From: CAJCJE01 sp036494465 | GTDB taxonomy: Bacteria; Actinomycetota; Actinomycetes; Mycobacteriales; Pseudonocardiaceae | Reading direction: 5' to 3' | Assembly (NCBI GenBank): GCA_036494465.1 | Contig: DASXOJ010000301.1 | Coordinates: forward strand, 3,554 to 67,553 | Length of the DNA: 64,000 bases | Shown: one piece after another, positions 51,799-61,225 of the stretch | Layout of the letters: every line of letters begins with the position of its first letter | Position numbering within the stretch: the first letter of the stretch is position 1 | Translations under genes and position numbers: made by a program | The notes under the pieces: generated by a model | Told to the model about the DNA's origin: nothing | The model's database searches: none | What the model saw: the letters and a program-made list of their open reading frames with translations, nothing else

Positions 51799-52232
51799 TG
51801 CCCTCACGGCCTTCCAGCTTCTGCTGCTTGCTGGCGCGCCTGGCTCGCTGTGGCGAAGTGCCGCCTCGGCGGGTCGGTGTCCAGTTTTCGCGTTTCTCAG
51901 GGTGGGTGTTCCAGTGACGACACCATGCGGACCGCATGACGCCATCACTGTTGTCATCTTCACATGAGACGCGCTAGATACTCGCTCGGTTCACTGAGGT
52001 TTGGACCATTTTCTTGACCGAGTTTCCGCCCGCGTCGGTAGTGAACGGCAGGTCACAGCGTAATCCGGGTTGGAAAGCCGGTCGCCTGTCCGGCCAGGGA
52101 AGGCCAAAACTTTGGCAGAAAGATGTCGGGCGTGTCGTACGTTCGCTGCCTTATCGTGACCAGGTTGATACGGTCCGCGATTTCGAACGCGGACCGTATC
52201 CACTTCCGCTTGACAGAATCCCCGATTGGGGG
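51799..52232. other. Intergenic region upstream of the Cys protein and after the P450 gene
   Basis: 434 bases with no gene seen. It holds the P450 terminator (52167-52200) and the promoter of the Cys protein on the minus strand. Confidence 0.5.
52167..52200 (-). terminator. Hairpin terminator after the second P450 gene
   Basis: A perfect 13-bp stem GATACGGTCCGCG (52167-52179) with its complement (52188-52200), and an 8-base loop, 33 bases beyond the P450 stop. Confidence 0.8.
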
Positions 52233-53561
52233 TCAGCGGCGGGTCACCGTCACCCGGGCGCCATGCGACGGGATCAAGGTGATGTTGCGCGGCTTGGCCC
52301 GCTCCGGGGCCGACCCGTCGAAACGCAGCTCGAACCGGGTCAGCACCTCGCGCAACACCGCGGTCGCCTCCAACTGCGCGAATCCCGCCCCCAGACAGCG
52401 CCGCGCGCCACCACCGAACGGAATCCAGGTGTTCGGCGCGGGCTGACCGTCCAGGAAGCGCTCTGGCCGGAACTCGCCCGGCGCCGCGAAATGCCGCTCG
52501 TCGTCCTGCACCAGCCCGATCGCGGGCACCACGGTCACCCCGGCAGGCAGCTGGTACCCGCCCACCTCGACCGGCGCGGTCAACCGCCGCGCGACCTCGA
52601 AGATCACCGGGTGCAGCCGCAGCGACTCCTTGAACACCGCGGCCAGGTAGTCGTCGTCGCCATCATCGGCCGCCTGCCGCGCCCGCGCCAACTGCGCCGG
52701 ATTCCGCGCCAGGTCGTGCCAGGCCCAGGCCAGCGTGGTCGCGGTGGTCTCGTGCCCGGCCAGCAGCAACGTCACCAGCTGGTCGCGCAGCTCCGCGTCG
52801 GTCAGCCCGTCGGCACCCCCACCGGTCCTCAGCAGCCGGGACAGCACGTCGTCGCGGTCGTCCAGGTCGGTCGCGGCGCGCCGCTGCGCGATCTCGGCGT
52901 AGAGCAGCCGGTCCAGCTTGCGCTGCCCGGCCAGGTAGCGCCGCCACGGCCCGACCTCCTGCAACCGTGGGTAGAAGAAGCCGAGCATCGCCAGCGGCCC
53001 GATCGAGACCACGTCGCGCACCAGCGGTCGCAGCGCCGACAACCGCGCCTCGTCGGTCACCCCGAACACCACCCGCAGGATGACCTCCAGCGTCAGCGCG
53101 TGCATCGCGTCGTGACTGGCGAAGCGCCGCCCGACCGGCCAGCGCTGCGCCTGATCCCGAGCCACCTCGGTCACCAGCTGTTCGTAGCCGCGCAGCGCGG
53201 CGCCGTGGAAGGCGGGCATCAGCAGGCGCCGCACCCGCACGTGCTTGTCCTCGTCCACCAGCAGTACCGAGTGCTCGCCCATGATCGGACCGAGGATCGC
53301 GTTGCCCTCGCCCGCGTGGTAGACGGCGGGCGCGCCGCTGAACACGGTCTTGATCTGCTCGGGCTGGGTGAGCACCACCAGCCGCCGGTTCCTCGGCGCG
53401 ATGTGCAGCGTGAACACGTCGCCGTAGCGGCGCTGCATCAGTCGCATCATCTGCGGCCGGAACATGCCGAACAAGAGGCTCTGCGCCAGCAACGGCAGCG
53501 GTGCGGACGGCGGCAGCGCGGCGTCGACGGACTTGGGCAGGGCGGTTGCGGCGAACGCCAT
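52233..53561 (-). CDS. Cytochrome P450 monooxygenase (CYP2/CYP3-clan-like, 442 residues)
   Basis: 442 residues. I-helix LLLAGHETTATTLAWAW, K-helix ESLRLHPV, and heme loop FGGGARRCLG with Cys389. The PERF-type ERFLDGQPAPNTWIPFGGG region is like class II eukaryotic-style P450s that occur in actinomycetes. ATG 53561 is preferred; the region before it carries no conserved sequence. It is divergent from a TetR gene with a perfect palindrome between them. Substrate unknown. Confidence 0.94.
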   Translation of the reverse strand: MAFAATALPKSVDAALPPSAPLPLLAQSLLFGMFRPQMMRLMQRRYGDVFTLHIAPRNRRLVVLTQPEQIKTVFSGAPAVYHAGEGNAILGPIMGEHSVLLVDEDKHVRVRRLLMPAFHGAALRGYEQLVTEVARDQAQRWPVGRRFASHDAMHALTLEVILRVVFGVTDEARLSALRPLVRDVVSIGPLAMLGFFYPRLQEVGPWRRYLAGQRKLDRLLYAEIAQRRAATDLDDRDDVLSRLLRTGGGADGLTDAELRDQLVTLLLAGHETTATTLAWAWHDLARNPAQLARARQAADDGDDDYLAAVFKESLRLHPVIFEVARRLTAPVEVGGYQLPAGVTVVPAIGLVQDDERHFAAPGEFRPERFLDGQPAPNTWIPFGGGARRCLGAGFAQLEATAVLREVLTRFELRFDGSAPERAKPRNITLIPSHGARVTVTRR

Positions 53562-53590
53562 GGTCGGACCCCGTTCGGTGTGACGGCGGT

Positions 53591-53617
53591 TATACAAGCG
53601 TTTTATACGCTTGTATA
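53591..53617. promoter_or_regulatory. Perfect TetR operator between P450 and TetR genes
   Basis: TATACAAGCG (53591-53600), a 7-base centre TTTTATA, and CGCTTGTATA (53608-53617). The arms include possible -10 hexamers for both divergent genes, so bound repressor would block both. It begins 30 bases from the P450 start and ends 37 bases before the TetR start. Confidence 0.8.
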
Positions 53618-53653
53618 TATCCGCTGTCCAGACTGCACGTCTACTCTTGCCTG

Positions 53654-54247
53654 GTGGGGCATCGGGAACAACTTCTGACCGCGGCACGACGCCTGCTCGA
53701 AGAAAAAGGCTACGCCCGGATCACCACGCGCGACCTGGTCGCCGCGTCCGGCACCAACCTCGCCTCCATCGGCTACCACTTCGGATCCAAAGCCGAACTG
53801 CTCAACGAGGCCATCGGCGTCGTGCTCGAGGAATGGACCCAGCAACTCGCCAAGATCGCCATGGCCGACCCGGCCGCGTCCCCGATCGAACGCGGCATCT
53901 CCACCTGGACCGCCATGCTCGAACACGCCCCCGACCGCCGCACCCTCGCGCTGTCCTTCACCGAGGCGCTCGCCCAGGCCGAACGCAGCCCCCGCCTGCG
54001 CGAACAGTTCGCCGAGCTCTACCGGCGCTGCCGTGCCCAGGTCAGCGCCCTCGTCGCGGTCTCACTCGGCGACGGCACCAGCCCCGACGACCCCCGCTGC
54101 ACCTCCATCGCCAGCTTCGTCATCGCCGCCTGCGACGGCCTGGCCATGCAGTGCCTGATCGACCCCGGGCAAGCCCCCACCCCCGATGCCATGCGCGCCG
54201 GCCTCGGTGCCCTGCTGATGGCCTCCCAGCCGACCGTGGAAAGCTGA
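53654..54247 (+). CDS. TetR-family transcriptional repressor
   Basis: 197 residues. Helix-turn-helix in GHREQLLTAARRLLEEKGYARITTRDLVAASGTNLASIGYHFGSKAELL (residues 2-50), then a helical ligand domain with an aromatic core. GTG 53654 is chosen; upstream residues do not look like protein. It is co-oriented with a hydrolase gene 6 bases downstream and divergent from the P450. It likely represses the P450, itself and the hydrolase until a hydrophobic ligand binds. Confidence 0.93.
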   Translation: MGHREQLLTAARRLLEEKGYARITTRDLVAASGTNLASIGYHFGSKAELLNEAIGVVLEEWTQQLAKIAMADPAASPIERGISTWTAMLEHAPDRRTLALSFTEALAQAERSPRLREQFAELYRRCRAQVSALVAVSLGDGTSPDDPRCTSIASFVIAACDGLAMQCLIDPGQAPTPDAMRAGLGALLMASQPTVES

Positions 54248-54253
54248 CGCATC

Positions 54254-55168
54254 GTGAGCAGTGCGTTGCGCGCGGAGTCCATTGTGGTCAATGGAACCAA
54301 GATCAGCTACCGGCACAATCTGACTGGCGAACGCGAGGTCGTCCTCCTGCTGCACGGTCTCGGCGGCGACCACCGCGGCCTGCTCCAGGTCGCGGAGGGC
54401 CTGCCAGACGTCGACGTGGTCATCCCCGACGTCCCCGGCTACGGCGACTCCGCCCCGCTGACCGTGCCACACAGCCTCGCCAACTACGCCGCCGCCGTCG
54501 AAGCCCTCCGGGTCGCCTTGGACCTCGGCCCCGTGCACCTCATCGGCCACTCGCTCGGCGCGTCCATCGCCCTACTGCACGCCGCGACCTACTCGTCGGC
54601 GACCGACCCGGCCGCGTCGCACCCCGCTGCTGCCATCCCCAGCGCGCTGCGCAGCCTCACCCTGCTCAACCCGGTCTCCACCGCGCACAACGTCACCGCC
54701 AACCTCGGCAAGCTCTACTACCGGGTCGCCGCCGCCCTGCCCGCCCGCGCCGCCCGGTTCTGGCTGGCCAGCAAGCCCGCCGTGTACATCGCCGACGCCA
54801 TGGTCATCGTCAGCAAGGACAAGACGGTCCGCCGACGGATCCTCGACGAGGACTACCAGAACTACGCGCGGGCCAGCGTCCCCGCCATGATCGAGAGCTT
54901 CCTGAGCTACTACGACACCGACTTCGAGCAGCGCGCCGCCCACGTCGCCGTGGACACCCTGCTGCTCACCGGCGACGCCGACCGCATCGCCCCGGTCGCC
55001 TCCGTCACCGCGCTCGCCGCGGCCATCCCGTCCGCCACCCTGTGCGTGCTACCCGGCGGCGGCCACCTGCTCCCCATGGAAACCCCCGCCGACGTGGCCA
55101 AACCGCTCACCGCGTTCCTGCGAGAACGGCTCAGTAGAACTGTGGCAAACCCAACGGAATCGGTTTAG
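54254..55168 (+). CDS. Alpha/beta hydrolase
   Basis: 304 residues. VVLLLHGLGGDHRGLL (oxyanion hole), HLIGHSLGASIALL with nucleophile Ser, LLTGDADRIAPV with the Asp and GGGHLLPMETP with the His complete the triad. Lipase/esterase-like; no signal peptide, so cytoplasmic. GTG 54254 follows the TetR stop by 6 bases. It may process the P450's substrate or product (inference). Confidence 0.9.
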   Translation: MSSALRAESIVVNGTKISYRHNLTGEREVVLLLHGLGGDHRGLLQVAEGLPDVDVVIPDVPGYGDSAPLTVPHSLANYAAAVEALRVALDLGPVHLIGHSLGASIALLHAATYSSATDPAASHPAAAIPSALRSLTLLNPVSTAHNVTANLGKLYYRVAAALPARAARFWLASKPAVYIADAMVIVSKDKTVRRRILDEDYQNYARASVPAMIESFLSYYDTDFEQRAAHVAVDTLLLTGDADRIAPVASVTALAAAIPSATLCVLPGGGHLLPMETPADVAKPLTAFLRERLSRTVANPTESV

Positions 55169-55193
55169 ACCAGTTGAGCTATGCTGGAGCTGC

Positions 55194-55289
55194 TGAAGGG
55201 GAGTAGCTCCGCTGCCGGTGGATCGACATGCTGGCGTCCTGTGACGCCCGGTCCCCGGAGCCCGCGCAAGCGGGTGGGCGAGACCTTCC
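55194..55289 (+). ncRNA. yybP-ykoY manganese riboswitch
   Basis: The leader holds the class hallmarks: AAGGGGAGTAGC at 55196-55207 in the 5' part and GCGAGACCTTC at about 55278-55287 in the 3' part, which pair through GAAGG/CCTTC to close the helix. Between them is a hairpin region with GTCCTGTGACGCCC. yybP-ykoY RNAs bind Mn(II) and turn on manganese exporters. The gene it precedes, at 55370, is exactly such an exporter family. The exact ends are approximate. Confidence 0.88.
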
Positions 55290-55369
55290 GCCAACTGACC
55301 ATTGCGAGATGGCCGGCGCGGAAGCATCCCCACCGATGTTCTCGGCGCTGACCGGAAAGCGGAGCAGCG

Positions 55370-55960
55370 TTGAACCCGGTACTCCTCGGCACCGTCTTCG
55401 GCATCATCTTCCTGGGCGAACTCCCCGACAAGACCATGTTCGCCTCGCTCGTGCTGGCCTCCCGTGGTCGCGCCGGTCTGGTCTGGCTCGGCGCGGCAGG
55501 CGCCTTCCTGCTGCACGTGCTCATCGCCGTCACTGTCGGCAGCGTCCTGTTCACGTTCCTGCCGCACAAACTCCTCGAAGCCGTCGTCGCGCTCATGTTC
55601 CTGATCGGCGCCGTCATGGCCTTCCGCGACACCGGCGAAGACGACGAGGACGACGGCCCCTACACCAGACCCGGCACCCGCACCATGCTGACCGCGTTCG
55701 TGGTCATCTTCATCGCCGAATGGGGCGACCTCACCCAGATCCTCACCGCCAACCTCGCCGCCAAATACGCGGACCCGATCCAGGTCGGCATCGCCGCCGT
55801 GCTCGCCCTCTGGGCCGTCGCCGCGCTCGCCATGCTCGCCGGCCGGCTGCTGCGCAACCTCCCCGTCGTGCTGCTGCGCCGGATCACCGGAATCGTCCTG
55901 CTCGCCCTCGCCGTGCTGGCCGCGCTCGACGCCATCGCGGGCATCAAAACGATCTTCTGA
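55370..55960 (+). CDS. TMEM165/GDT1 family manganese exporter (UPF0016)
   Basis: 196 residues with six membrane spans in two repeated halves. Each half has the family signature: first ELPDKTMFASLVLASR, second FIAEWGDLTQILTANLAAK (ExGDK/T motifs). The acidic stretch GEDDEDDGPYTRP sits in the central loop. TMEM165/GDT1 proteins export Mn(II) (and Ca(II)) in exchange for protons. The yybP-ykoY riboswitch upstream supports a manganese role. TTG 55370 and nearby starts are alternatives. Confidence 0.92.
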   Translation: MNPVLLGTVFGIIFLGELPDKTMFASLVLASRGRAGLVWLGAAGAFLLHVLIAVTVGSVLFTFLPHKLLEAVVALMFLIGAVMAFRDTGEDDEDDGPYTRPGTRTMLTAFVVIFIAEWGDLTQILTANLAAKYADPIQVGIAAVLALWAVAALAMLAGRLLRNLPVVLLRRITGIVLLALAVLAALDAIAGIKTIF

Positions 55961-56159
55961 AAACCCGTATACAATCCATCAAAAGCAGCCGGTACCCCCA
56001 CTTCTCCCAGGCCAAACATCAGCCGGTACCCGCACCCGTGATCGACAAAACCAGAATGTTGCGATTCCCACACGGGTTTCTGCTGATTCCCAGGTGAAAC
56101 ACCTGGTTCGCATTCGTGTCGCAGGCGCGCGCGAAACAACCCTGTTACGTTTCCTTGGT

Positions 56160-56678
56160 ATGTCCGGTACACCAGACGATCTCGTCATCGACCACCCGGA
56201 ACCCCAGGACGGCGCCGCACTGTGGCAGCTCGCGCGCGATTCCGGTGAGCTCGACGTGAACTCATCGTACGCATACCTGTTGTGGTGCCGCGACTTCGGC
56301 GACACCACAGTGGTGGCCAAGCTGAACGGCGCGCCCGTCGGATTCGTCACCGCCTACCGGCGTCCCGACGATCCCGCCACGTTGCTCGTGTGGCAGGTCG
56401 CGGTCGCCGAAGCCGGACGCAACAAGGGCATCGCCTCCGCGATGCTCAACTCCCTGCTCCACCAACACACCGGCAACGGCGTCCGTTTCCTCGAAACCAC
56501 CGTCACCGAGGCAAACACCCCGTCGAACAAGATGTTCCGCTCGCTCGCCGCCCGCTGGGGCGCGCCCTGCTACCGGTCGGAACTGTTCACGGCCAACGAG
56601 TTTCCGGACGGACACGATCCGGAATTCCTGTACCGAATCGGCCCACTCGAACCGATTCGCGACGCCGTGCCCGCCTGA
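56160..56678 (+). CDS. ectA: L-2,4-diaminobutyric acid acetyltransferase (ectA)
   Basis: First step of ectoine synthesis: acetylates diaminobutyrate. 172 residues, GNAT fold. ELDVNSSYAYLLWCRDF and WQVAVAEAGRNKGIASAMLNSLL are typical of EctA. ATG 56160 is chosen because MSGTPDDLVIDHPEPQDGAALWQLARDSGE matches EctA N-termini; the bases just upstream lack a ribosome site and resemble a leaderless start. It begins the ectABCD cluster, 15 bases before ectB. Confidence 0.95.
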   Translation: MSGTPDDLVIDHPEPQDGAALWQLARDSGELDVNSSYAYLLWCRDFGDTTVVAKLNGAPVGFVTAYRRPDDPATLLVWQVAVAEAGRNKGIASAMLNSLLHQHTGNGVRFLETTVTEANTPSNKMFRSLAARWGAPCYRSELFTANEFPDGHDPEFLYRIGPLEPIRDAVPA

Positions 56679-56693
56679 AAGGAAAGCCGCACC

Positions 56694-57941
56694 GTGACCA
56701 TTTTCGACGACCTCGAGTCTGAAGTTCGCAGCTACTGCCGTAGCTGGCCAGTCGTGTTCGACCGCGCCGTCGGCAGCCACATGTGGGACGAGCAGGGCAA
56801 CGAGTACCTCGACTTCTTCGCGGGCGCGGGCGCGCTCAACTACGGGCACAACAACCCCGTGCTGAAACAGGCGCTGCTCGACTACCTCAGCCGCGACGGC
56901 GTCACCCACACGCTCGACATGTACACCGTGGCAAAACGCGAATTCCTGCAGACGTTCGACGACGTCGTGCTCAAGCCGCGCAAGCTCGACTACAAGGTCA
57001 TGTTCCCCGGCCCGACCGGCGCCAACGCCGTCGAAGCCGCGCTGAAACTGGCCCGCAAGGTCACCGGCCGCGAATCGATCGTCAACTTCACCAACGCCTT
57101 CCACGGCATGACGCTCGGCGCCCTGTCGGTCACCGGCAACTCGATGAAGCGTGGCGGCGCGGGCATCCCGCTCGTGCACGCCACCCCCATGCCCTTCGAC
57201 AACTACCTCGACGGCCAGGTGCCGGACTTCCTGTGGTTGGAGAAGCTGCTCACCGACTCCGGCAGCGGCCTCAACGAGCCCGCCGCCGTGATCGTGGAAA
57301 CCGTGCAGGGCGAAGGTGGCATCAACGTGGCGCGCGCCGAATGGCTGCGCAGCCTCGCCGAACTGTGCCGCCGCAACGGCATGCTGCTCATCGTCGACGA
57401 CGTGCAGATTGGCTGCGGCCGCACCGGCCCGTTCTTCAGCTTCGAAGAAGCAGGCATCGTGCCCGACATCGTCTGCATGTCCAAGTCGATCGGCGGCTTC
57501 GGCAACCCCATGGCGGTCACCCTGTTCCGTCCTGAACTCGACATCTGGGGACAGGGCGAGCACAACGGCACTTTCCGGGGCTACAACCCCGCGTTCGTCA
57601 CCGCGACCACCGCGCTCAAGACCTACTGGCAGACCCCGGACCTCCAGGAAAGCACCCTGGCCAAGGGCCAGCGCGTCGGCGAAGCCCTCGACGCCATCGC
57701 GAAAGCCGTGCCCAGCGAAACGATCTCCACCAAGGGCCGTGGTCTGGCCCGAGGTCTCGGCTTCGAGAGCGGTGAACTCGCGCGCAAGGTCTGCACCGCG
57801 GCCTTCGAGCGCGGCCTGCTGATGGAAACCGCAGGCCCCAACGGCGAAGTAGCCAAGCTGATGCCCGCCCTCACCATCTCCGACGAGGAGCTGGAAGCCG
57901 GCCTGACCATCGTGCGCGACGCCGTCCTGTCCATCTGCTGA
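56694..57941 (+). CDS. ectB: Diaminobutyrate--2-oxoglutarate transaminase (ectB)
   Basis: PLP aminotransferase making L-2,4-diaminobutyrate from aspartate semialdehyde. 415 residues. Seen: FPGPTGANAVEAALKLARK, NAFHGMTLGALSVTGN, ETVQGEGGINVA, VDDVQIGCGRTG with Asp236 and the PLP lysine in MSKSIGGFGNPM (Lys264). GTG 56694 follows AAGG. Second gene of ectABCD. Confidence 0.96.
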   Translation: MTIFDDLESEVRSYCRSWPVVFDRAVGSHMWDEQGNEYLDFFAGAGALNYGHNNPVLKQALLDYLSRDGVTHTLDMYTVAKREFLQTFDDVVLKPRKLDYKVMFPGPTGANAVEAALKLARKVTGRESIVNFTNAFHGMTLGALSVTGNSMKRGGAGIPLVHATPMPFDNYLDGQVPDFLWLEKLLTDSGSGLNEPAAVIVETVQGEGGINVARAEWLRSLAELCRRNGMLLIVDDVQIGCGRTGPFFSFEEAGIVPDIVCMSKSIGGFGNPMAVTLFRPELDIWGQGEHNGTFRGYNPAFVTATTALKTYWQTPDLQESTLAKGQRVGEALDAIAKAVPSETISTKGRGLARGLGFESGELARKVCTAAFERGLLMETAGPNGEVAKLMPALTISDEELEAGLTIVRDAVLSIC

Positions 57942-57974
57942 ACCAGTTCACCCACGTTCATTTCGAGGAGTTCC

Positions 57975-58400
57975 ATGATCGTCCGCTCGCTCGACGAGGT
58001 CACCGGCACCGACCGTGACATCACGACCCCCAACTGGCGAAGCAAACGCATCGTGCTCGCCAAGGAAGGCGTCGGTTTCTCGGTGCACGAGACCGTGCTC
58101 AAAGCAGGCAGTGTCAACGACTTCTGGTACGCCAACCACATCGAAGCAGTGTTCGTTGTGGACGGTGAAGGCGAACTGCTGGACAAGGAAACCGGCATCA
58201 CCTACCAGCTCGCCCCCGGCAGCCTCTACCTGCTCAACGGCCACGAACACCACCAACTCCGCCCCAAGACGGAAATGCGCACGGTCTGCGTGTTCAACCC
58301 ACCGGTCACCGGCCGGGAAGTGCACGACGAACACGGCGTCTACCCGCTGATCGTCGAGCCCGAACCAGCCAAGACCGCCCTTGGGGGAGGCAGTCGCTGA
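57975..58400 (+). CDS. ectC: Ectoine synthase (ectC)
   Basis: Cyclises N-acetyl-diaminobutyrate to ectoine. 141 residues, single cupin fold: IEAVFVVDGEGELLDKETG, LAPGSLYLLNGHEHHQLRP and TVCVFNPPVTGREVHDEHGVYPL. ATG 57975 follows GAGGAG. It overlaps ectD by one base (TGATG). Confidence 0.96.
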   Translation: MIVRSLDEVTGTDRDITTPNWRSKRIVLAKEGVGFSVHETVLKAGSVNDFWYANHIEAVFVVDGEGELLDKETGITYQLAPGSLYLLNGHEHHQLRPKTEMRTVCVFNPPVTGREVHDEHGVYPLIVEPEPAKTALGGGSR

Positions 58401-59299
58401 TGACGATGACGCGGCCCGCGCCAGTCGACAACTACAAGACGAGGACCGTTCAGCGCACCGAGCTGATCGAGCGCGTCGACCCCACGGTGTGGTCGACCGA
58501 CCCCGGCCCGATGGACTCGGCCGAGGTCGCCGCGCACGACGCCAACGGATACACGAACATGCCGGACCTGCTCAGCCCCGCCGAGGTGCAGACCCTCTGG
58601 CAGGAACTCGGCAGGCTCTCCGCCGACCCGAAGCTCGCCGCCGACGAGCGAACCATCGTGGAGAAGCGGTCCAACGAGGTCCGGTCGATCTTCGAGGTGC
58701 ACCTGATCAGCGACCTGATCGCCGAACTCGTCCGCGACCCGCGCATCCTCGACCGCGCGCGGCAGATCCTCGGATCCGACGTGTACGTGCACCAGAGCCG
58801 GGTGAACTACATGCCCGGCTTCACCGGCAAAGGCTTCTACTGGCACTCCGATTTCGAGACCTGGCACGCCGAAGACGGGATGCCCAGCCCTCGTGCGGTC
58901 AGCATCTCGCTCGCGCTGACCGACAACTACCCGTTCAACGGCGGCCTCATGGTCATCCCGGGCTCGCACCGCACGTTCGTCCGCTGCGTGGGTGAGACGC
59001 CCGACGACCACTACAAGGAATCGTTGCGGGAACAGGAAATCGGCGTCCCCAGCCAGGATGACCTGACCCAGCTCGCCATGGGCCGGGACATCGACCAGTT
59101 CACCGGCCCGGCAGGATCGGCGCTGATGTTCGACTCGAACATCATGCACGGCTCCGGCAACAACATCACGCCGTACCCGAGGTCGAACATTTTCGTGGTG
59201 TTCAACAGCGTCGAGAACACCCTCGTCGAACCCTACTCCGCCGCGGCACCGAGGCCCGGCTTCATCGCCAACCGCGACTTCACCCCGCTCACCCGCTGA
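58400..59299 (+). CDS. ectD: Ectoine hydroxylase (ectD/thpD)
   Basis: 2-oxoglutarate- and Fe(II)-dependent dioxygenase that turns ectoine into 5-hydroxyectoine. 299 residues. The metal triad is His149 and Asp151 in FYWHSDFETWH and His250 in DSNIMHGSGNN; QSRVNYMPGF and GGLMVIPGSHRTF flank it. ATG 58400 overlaps the ectC stop. It completes a full ectABCD set, so the organism should make hydroxyectoine under salt or heat stress. No ectR-type regulator is adjacent. Confidence 0.96.
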   Translation: MTMTRPAPVDNYKTRTVQRTELIERVDPTVWSTDPGPMDSAEVAAHDANGYTNMPDLLSPAEVQTLWQELGRLSADPKLAADERTIVEKRSNEVRSIFEVHLISDLIAELVRDPRILDRARQILGSDVYVHQSRVNYMPGFTGKGFYWHSDFETWHAEDGMPSPRAVSISLALTDNYPFNGGLMVIPGSHRTFVRCVGETPDDHYKESLREQEIGVPSQDDLTQLAMGRDIDQFTGPAGSALMFDSNIMHGSGNNITPYPRSNIFVVFNSVENTLVEPYSAAAPRPGFIANRDFTPLTR

Positions 59300-59373
59300 C
59301 CCCGAAATCTGTTTGTCACGCCTGCGACACTGGCTCCCAAAGCCCACTCGTAGCGTGACAAGGAGACGAAGAG

Positions 59374-61210
59374 TTGGCCGAGCACGAGGTGCAGTCGTTG
59401 TCGGACCAGGTCGATGGCGCGTTCGCGCGCGCCGTCGACTTGGTCGTGCCCGAACTGGCCGGCGCGGACCCGGTGATCCGGCCGTCCGAGCGCGCCGACT
59501 TCCAGGCCAACGCCGCTCTCGCCCTCGCCACCCGGTCCGGCCGGAACCGAACCGAGCTCGCCGAGCAGATCGCCGACGCGCTGCCCGCCGACGCCCCGAT
59601 CGCCGAAGCGACGGTCTCCGGCCCCGGTTTCGTCAACGTCGTGCTCACCGAGGATGCGGTGTGGCGCCAGGTAGCCGCTCGCCTGACTCCACAGCACTCC
59701 GGCCCGGCCCAGCCCGCCGCACCGCAATCCACGGCACCGCAGTCCACTGAACCGCAACCCGTCGCATCGCGCCTGGGCGTCGGCACGCCGCAGAACGGCC
59801 GCCGCACCGTCGTCGAGTACTCGGGCATCAACGTCGCCCGCGAGATGCACGTCGGCCACCTGCGCACCACCATCCTCGGCGACTGCCTGGCCCACGTGCT
59901 GGAGTTCCTCGGCGCAGACGTGCTCCGCCAGAACCACCTCGGCGACTGGGGAACCCAGTTCGGCATGCTCATCCAGTTCCTCAACGAGCATCCCGACAAG
60001 CCCCTGGCGCCGTGAGCAGCTCGACGGCGACACGTCGACCGTGTCCGCGCTCGGCGACCTCTACCGCGCCGCCCGCAAGGTCTTCGACGCCGACCCGGCC
60101 TTCGCCGACCGCGCCCGAGCCCGCGTGGTCACCCTCCAGTCCGGCGACCCCGAGACCATGGCGAACTGGCGTGACATCGTCTCCGAATCAGAACTCTCCT
60201 TTCTGGACATCTACCAACGACTCAATGTCGGCCTCACCCCTGAACACTCGGCAGGCGAATCCTTCTACAACCCCTGGCTCGCCGAGATCAACGCCGAACT
60301 CGCCGAGAAGGGCATCGCCGTCGAGAGCGACGGCGCCCTCGTCGTCCCGTCCCTGACCGAAACCGGCCCGGACGGCACACCTGCCGTGCTCATGCTCCGC
60401 AAGTCCGACGGCGGCTACGGCTACGACACCACCGACCTGGCCGCCATCCGCTACCGCGTGCGCGACCTCAGGGCCGACCGCATCCTCTACGTGGTCGACG
60501 CCCGCCAGGCCATGCACTTCCGCCTGGTGTTCGAGACCGCGCGCCGCGCCGGCTGGCTGCCGGACACGATCGAGGCCGTGCACGTGTCCTACGGTGCGGT
60601 ACTCGGCCCGGACGGTCGCCCGTTCCGCACCAGGGCAGGCGAAACCGCCCGCCTGCTCGACCTGGTGACCGCCGCGATCACCAAGGCGCGCGCCACCGTC
60701 GCCGGGAAGAACCCGGACCTGCCCCCGGCCGAACTCGACCGGATCGCCGAGCAGGCCGGGATCGCCGCGGTCAAGTACGCCGACCTGTCCACCTCGCGCA
60801 CCAGGGACTACCTGTTCGAAGTGGATCGGATGACGTCCTCGGTCGGCAACACCGGTGTCTACCTCCAGTACGCGCACGCCCGCATCCGATCCCTGCTGGC
60901 GAAAGCTGGAGCTGCGGCAGGCCCGATCGATCCGACACTGCCCCTACATCCGGCGGAACGTGCCCTCGCAGTCGCCCTCGACGGTTTCGGCGCGGTCATC
61001 GCCGAGGTCGGTGACCTGCTCGAACCACATCGACTTTGTGGCTATCTCTACGACTTGTCCAAACTGCTCAACTCCTTCTACGAACATTGCCCGGTCTCCT
61101 GGGCAGCGGAACCGTTGCGCGGCAACCGGATCGCACTGTGTCAACTCGCCGCCGCCACCCTGCGCGACGGCCTGGATCTGCTCGGAATCGCCGCTCCGGA
61201 ACGGATGTAG
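59374..61210 (+). pseudogene. argS: Arginyl-tRNA synthetase gene interrupted by a +1 frameshift
   Basis: Two frames together give a complete ArgS of about 610 residues. The first (TTG 59374) has the N-terminal domain and HVGH signature (159-162). It stops at TGA 60013-60015, where the CCCC run at 60001-60004 has one C too many. Dropping one C lets HPDKP continue into PWRREQLDGDTSTVSALG in the second frame, which carries the rest (GGYGYDTTDLAAIRYR, SYGAVLGPDG, LQYAHARIRSLL) to 61210. A Gln/Pro-rich insert (about 107-135) is unusual. It may be a sequencing error, a real mutation in a dispensable second argS, or a +1 recoding site. Confidence 0.75.
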
Positions 61211-61225
61211 CGCTAGGTTGGCGAG

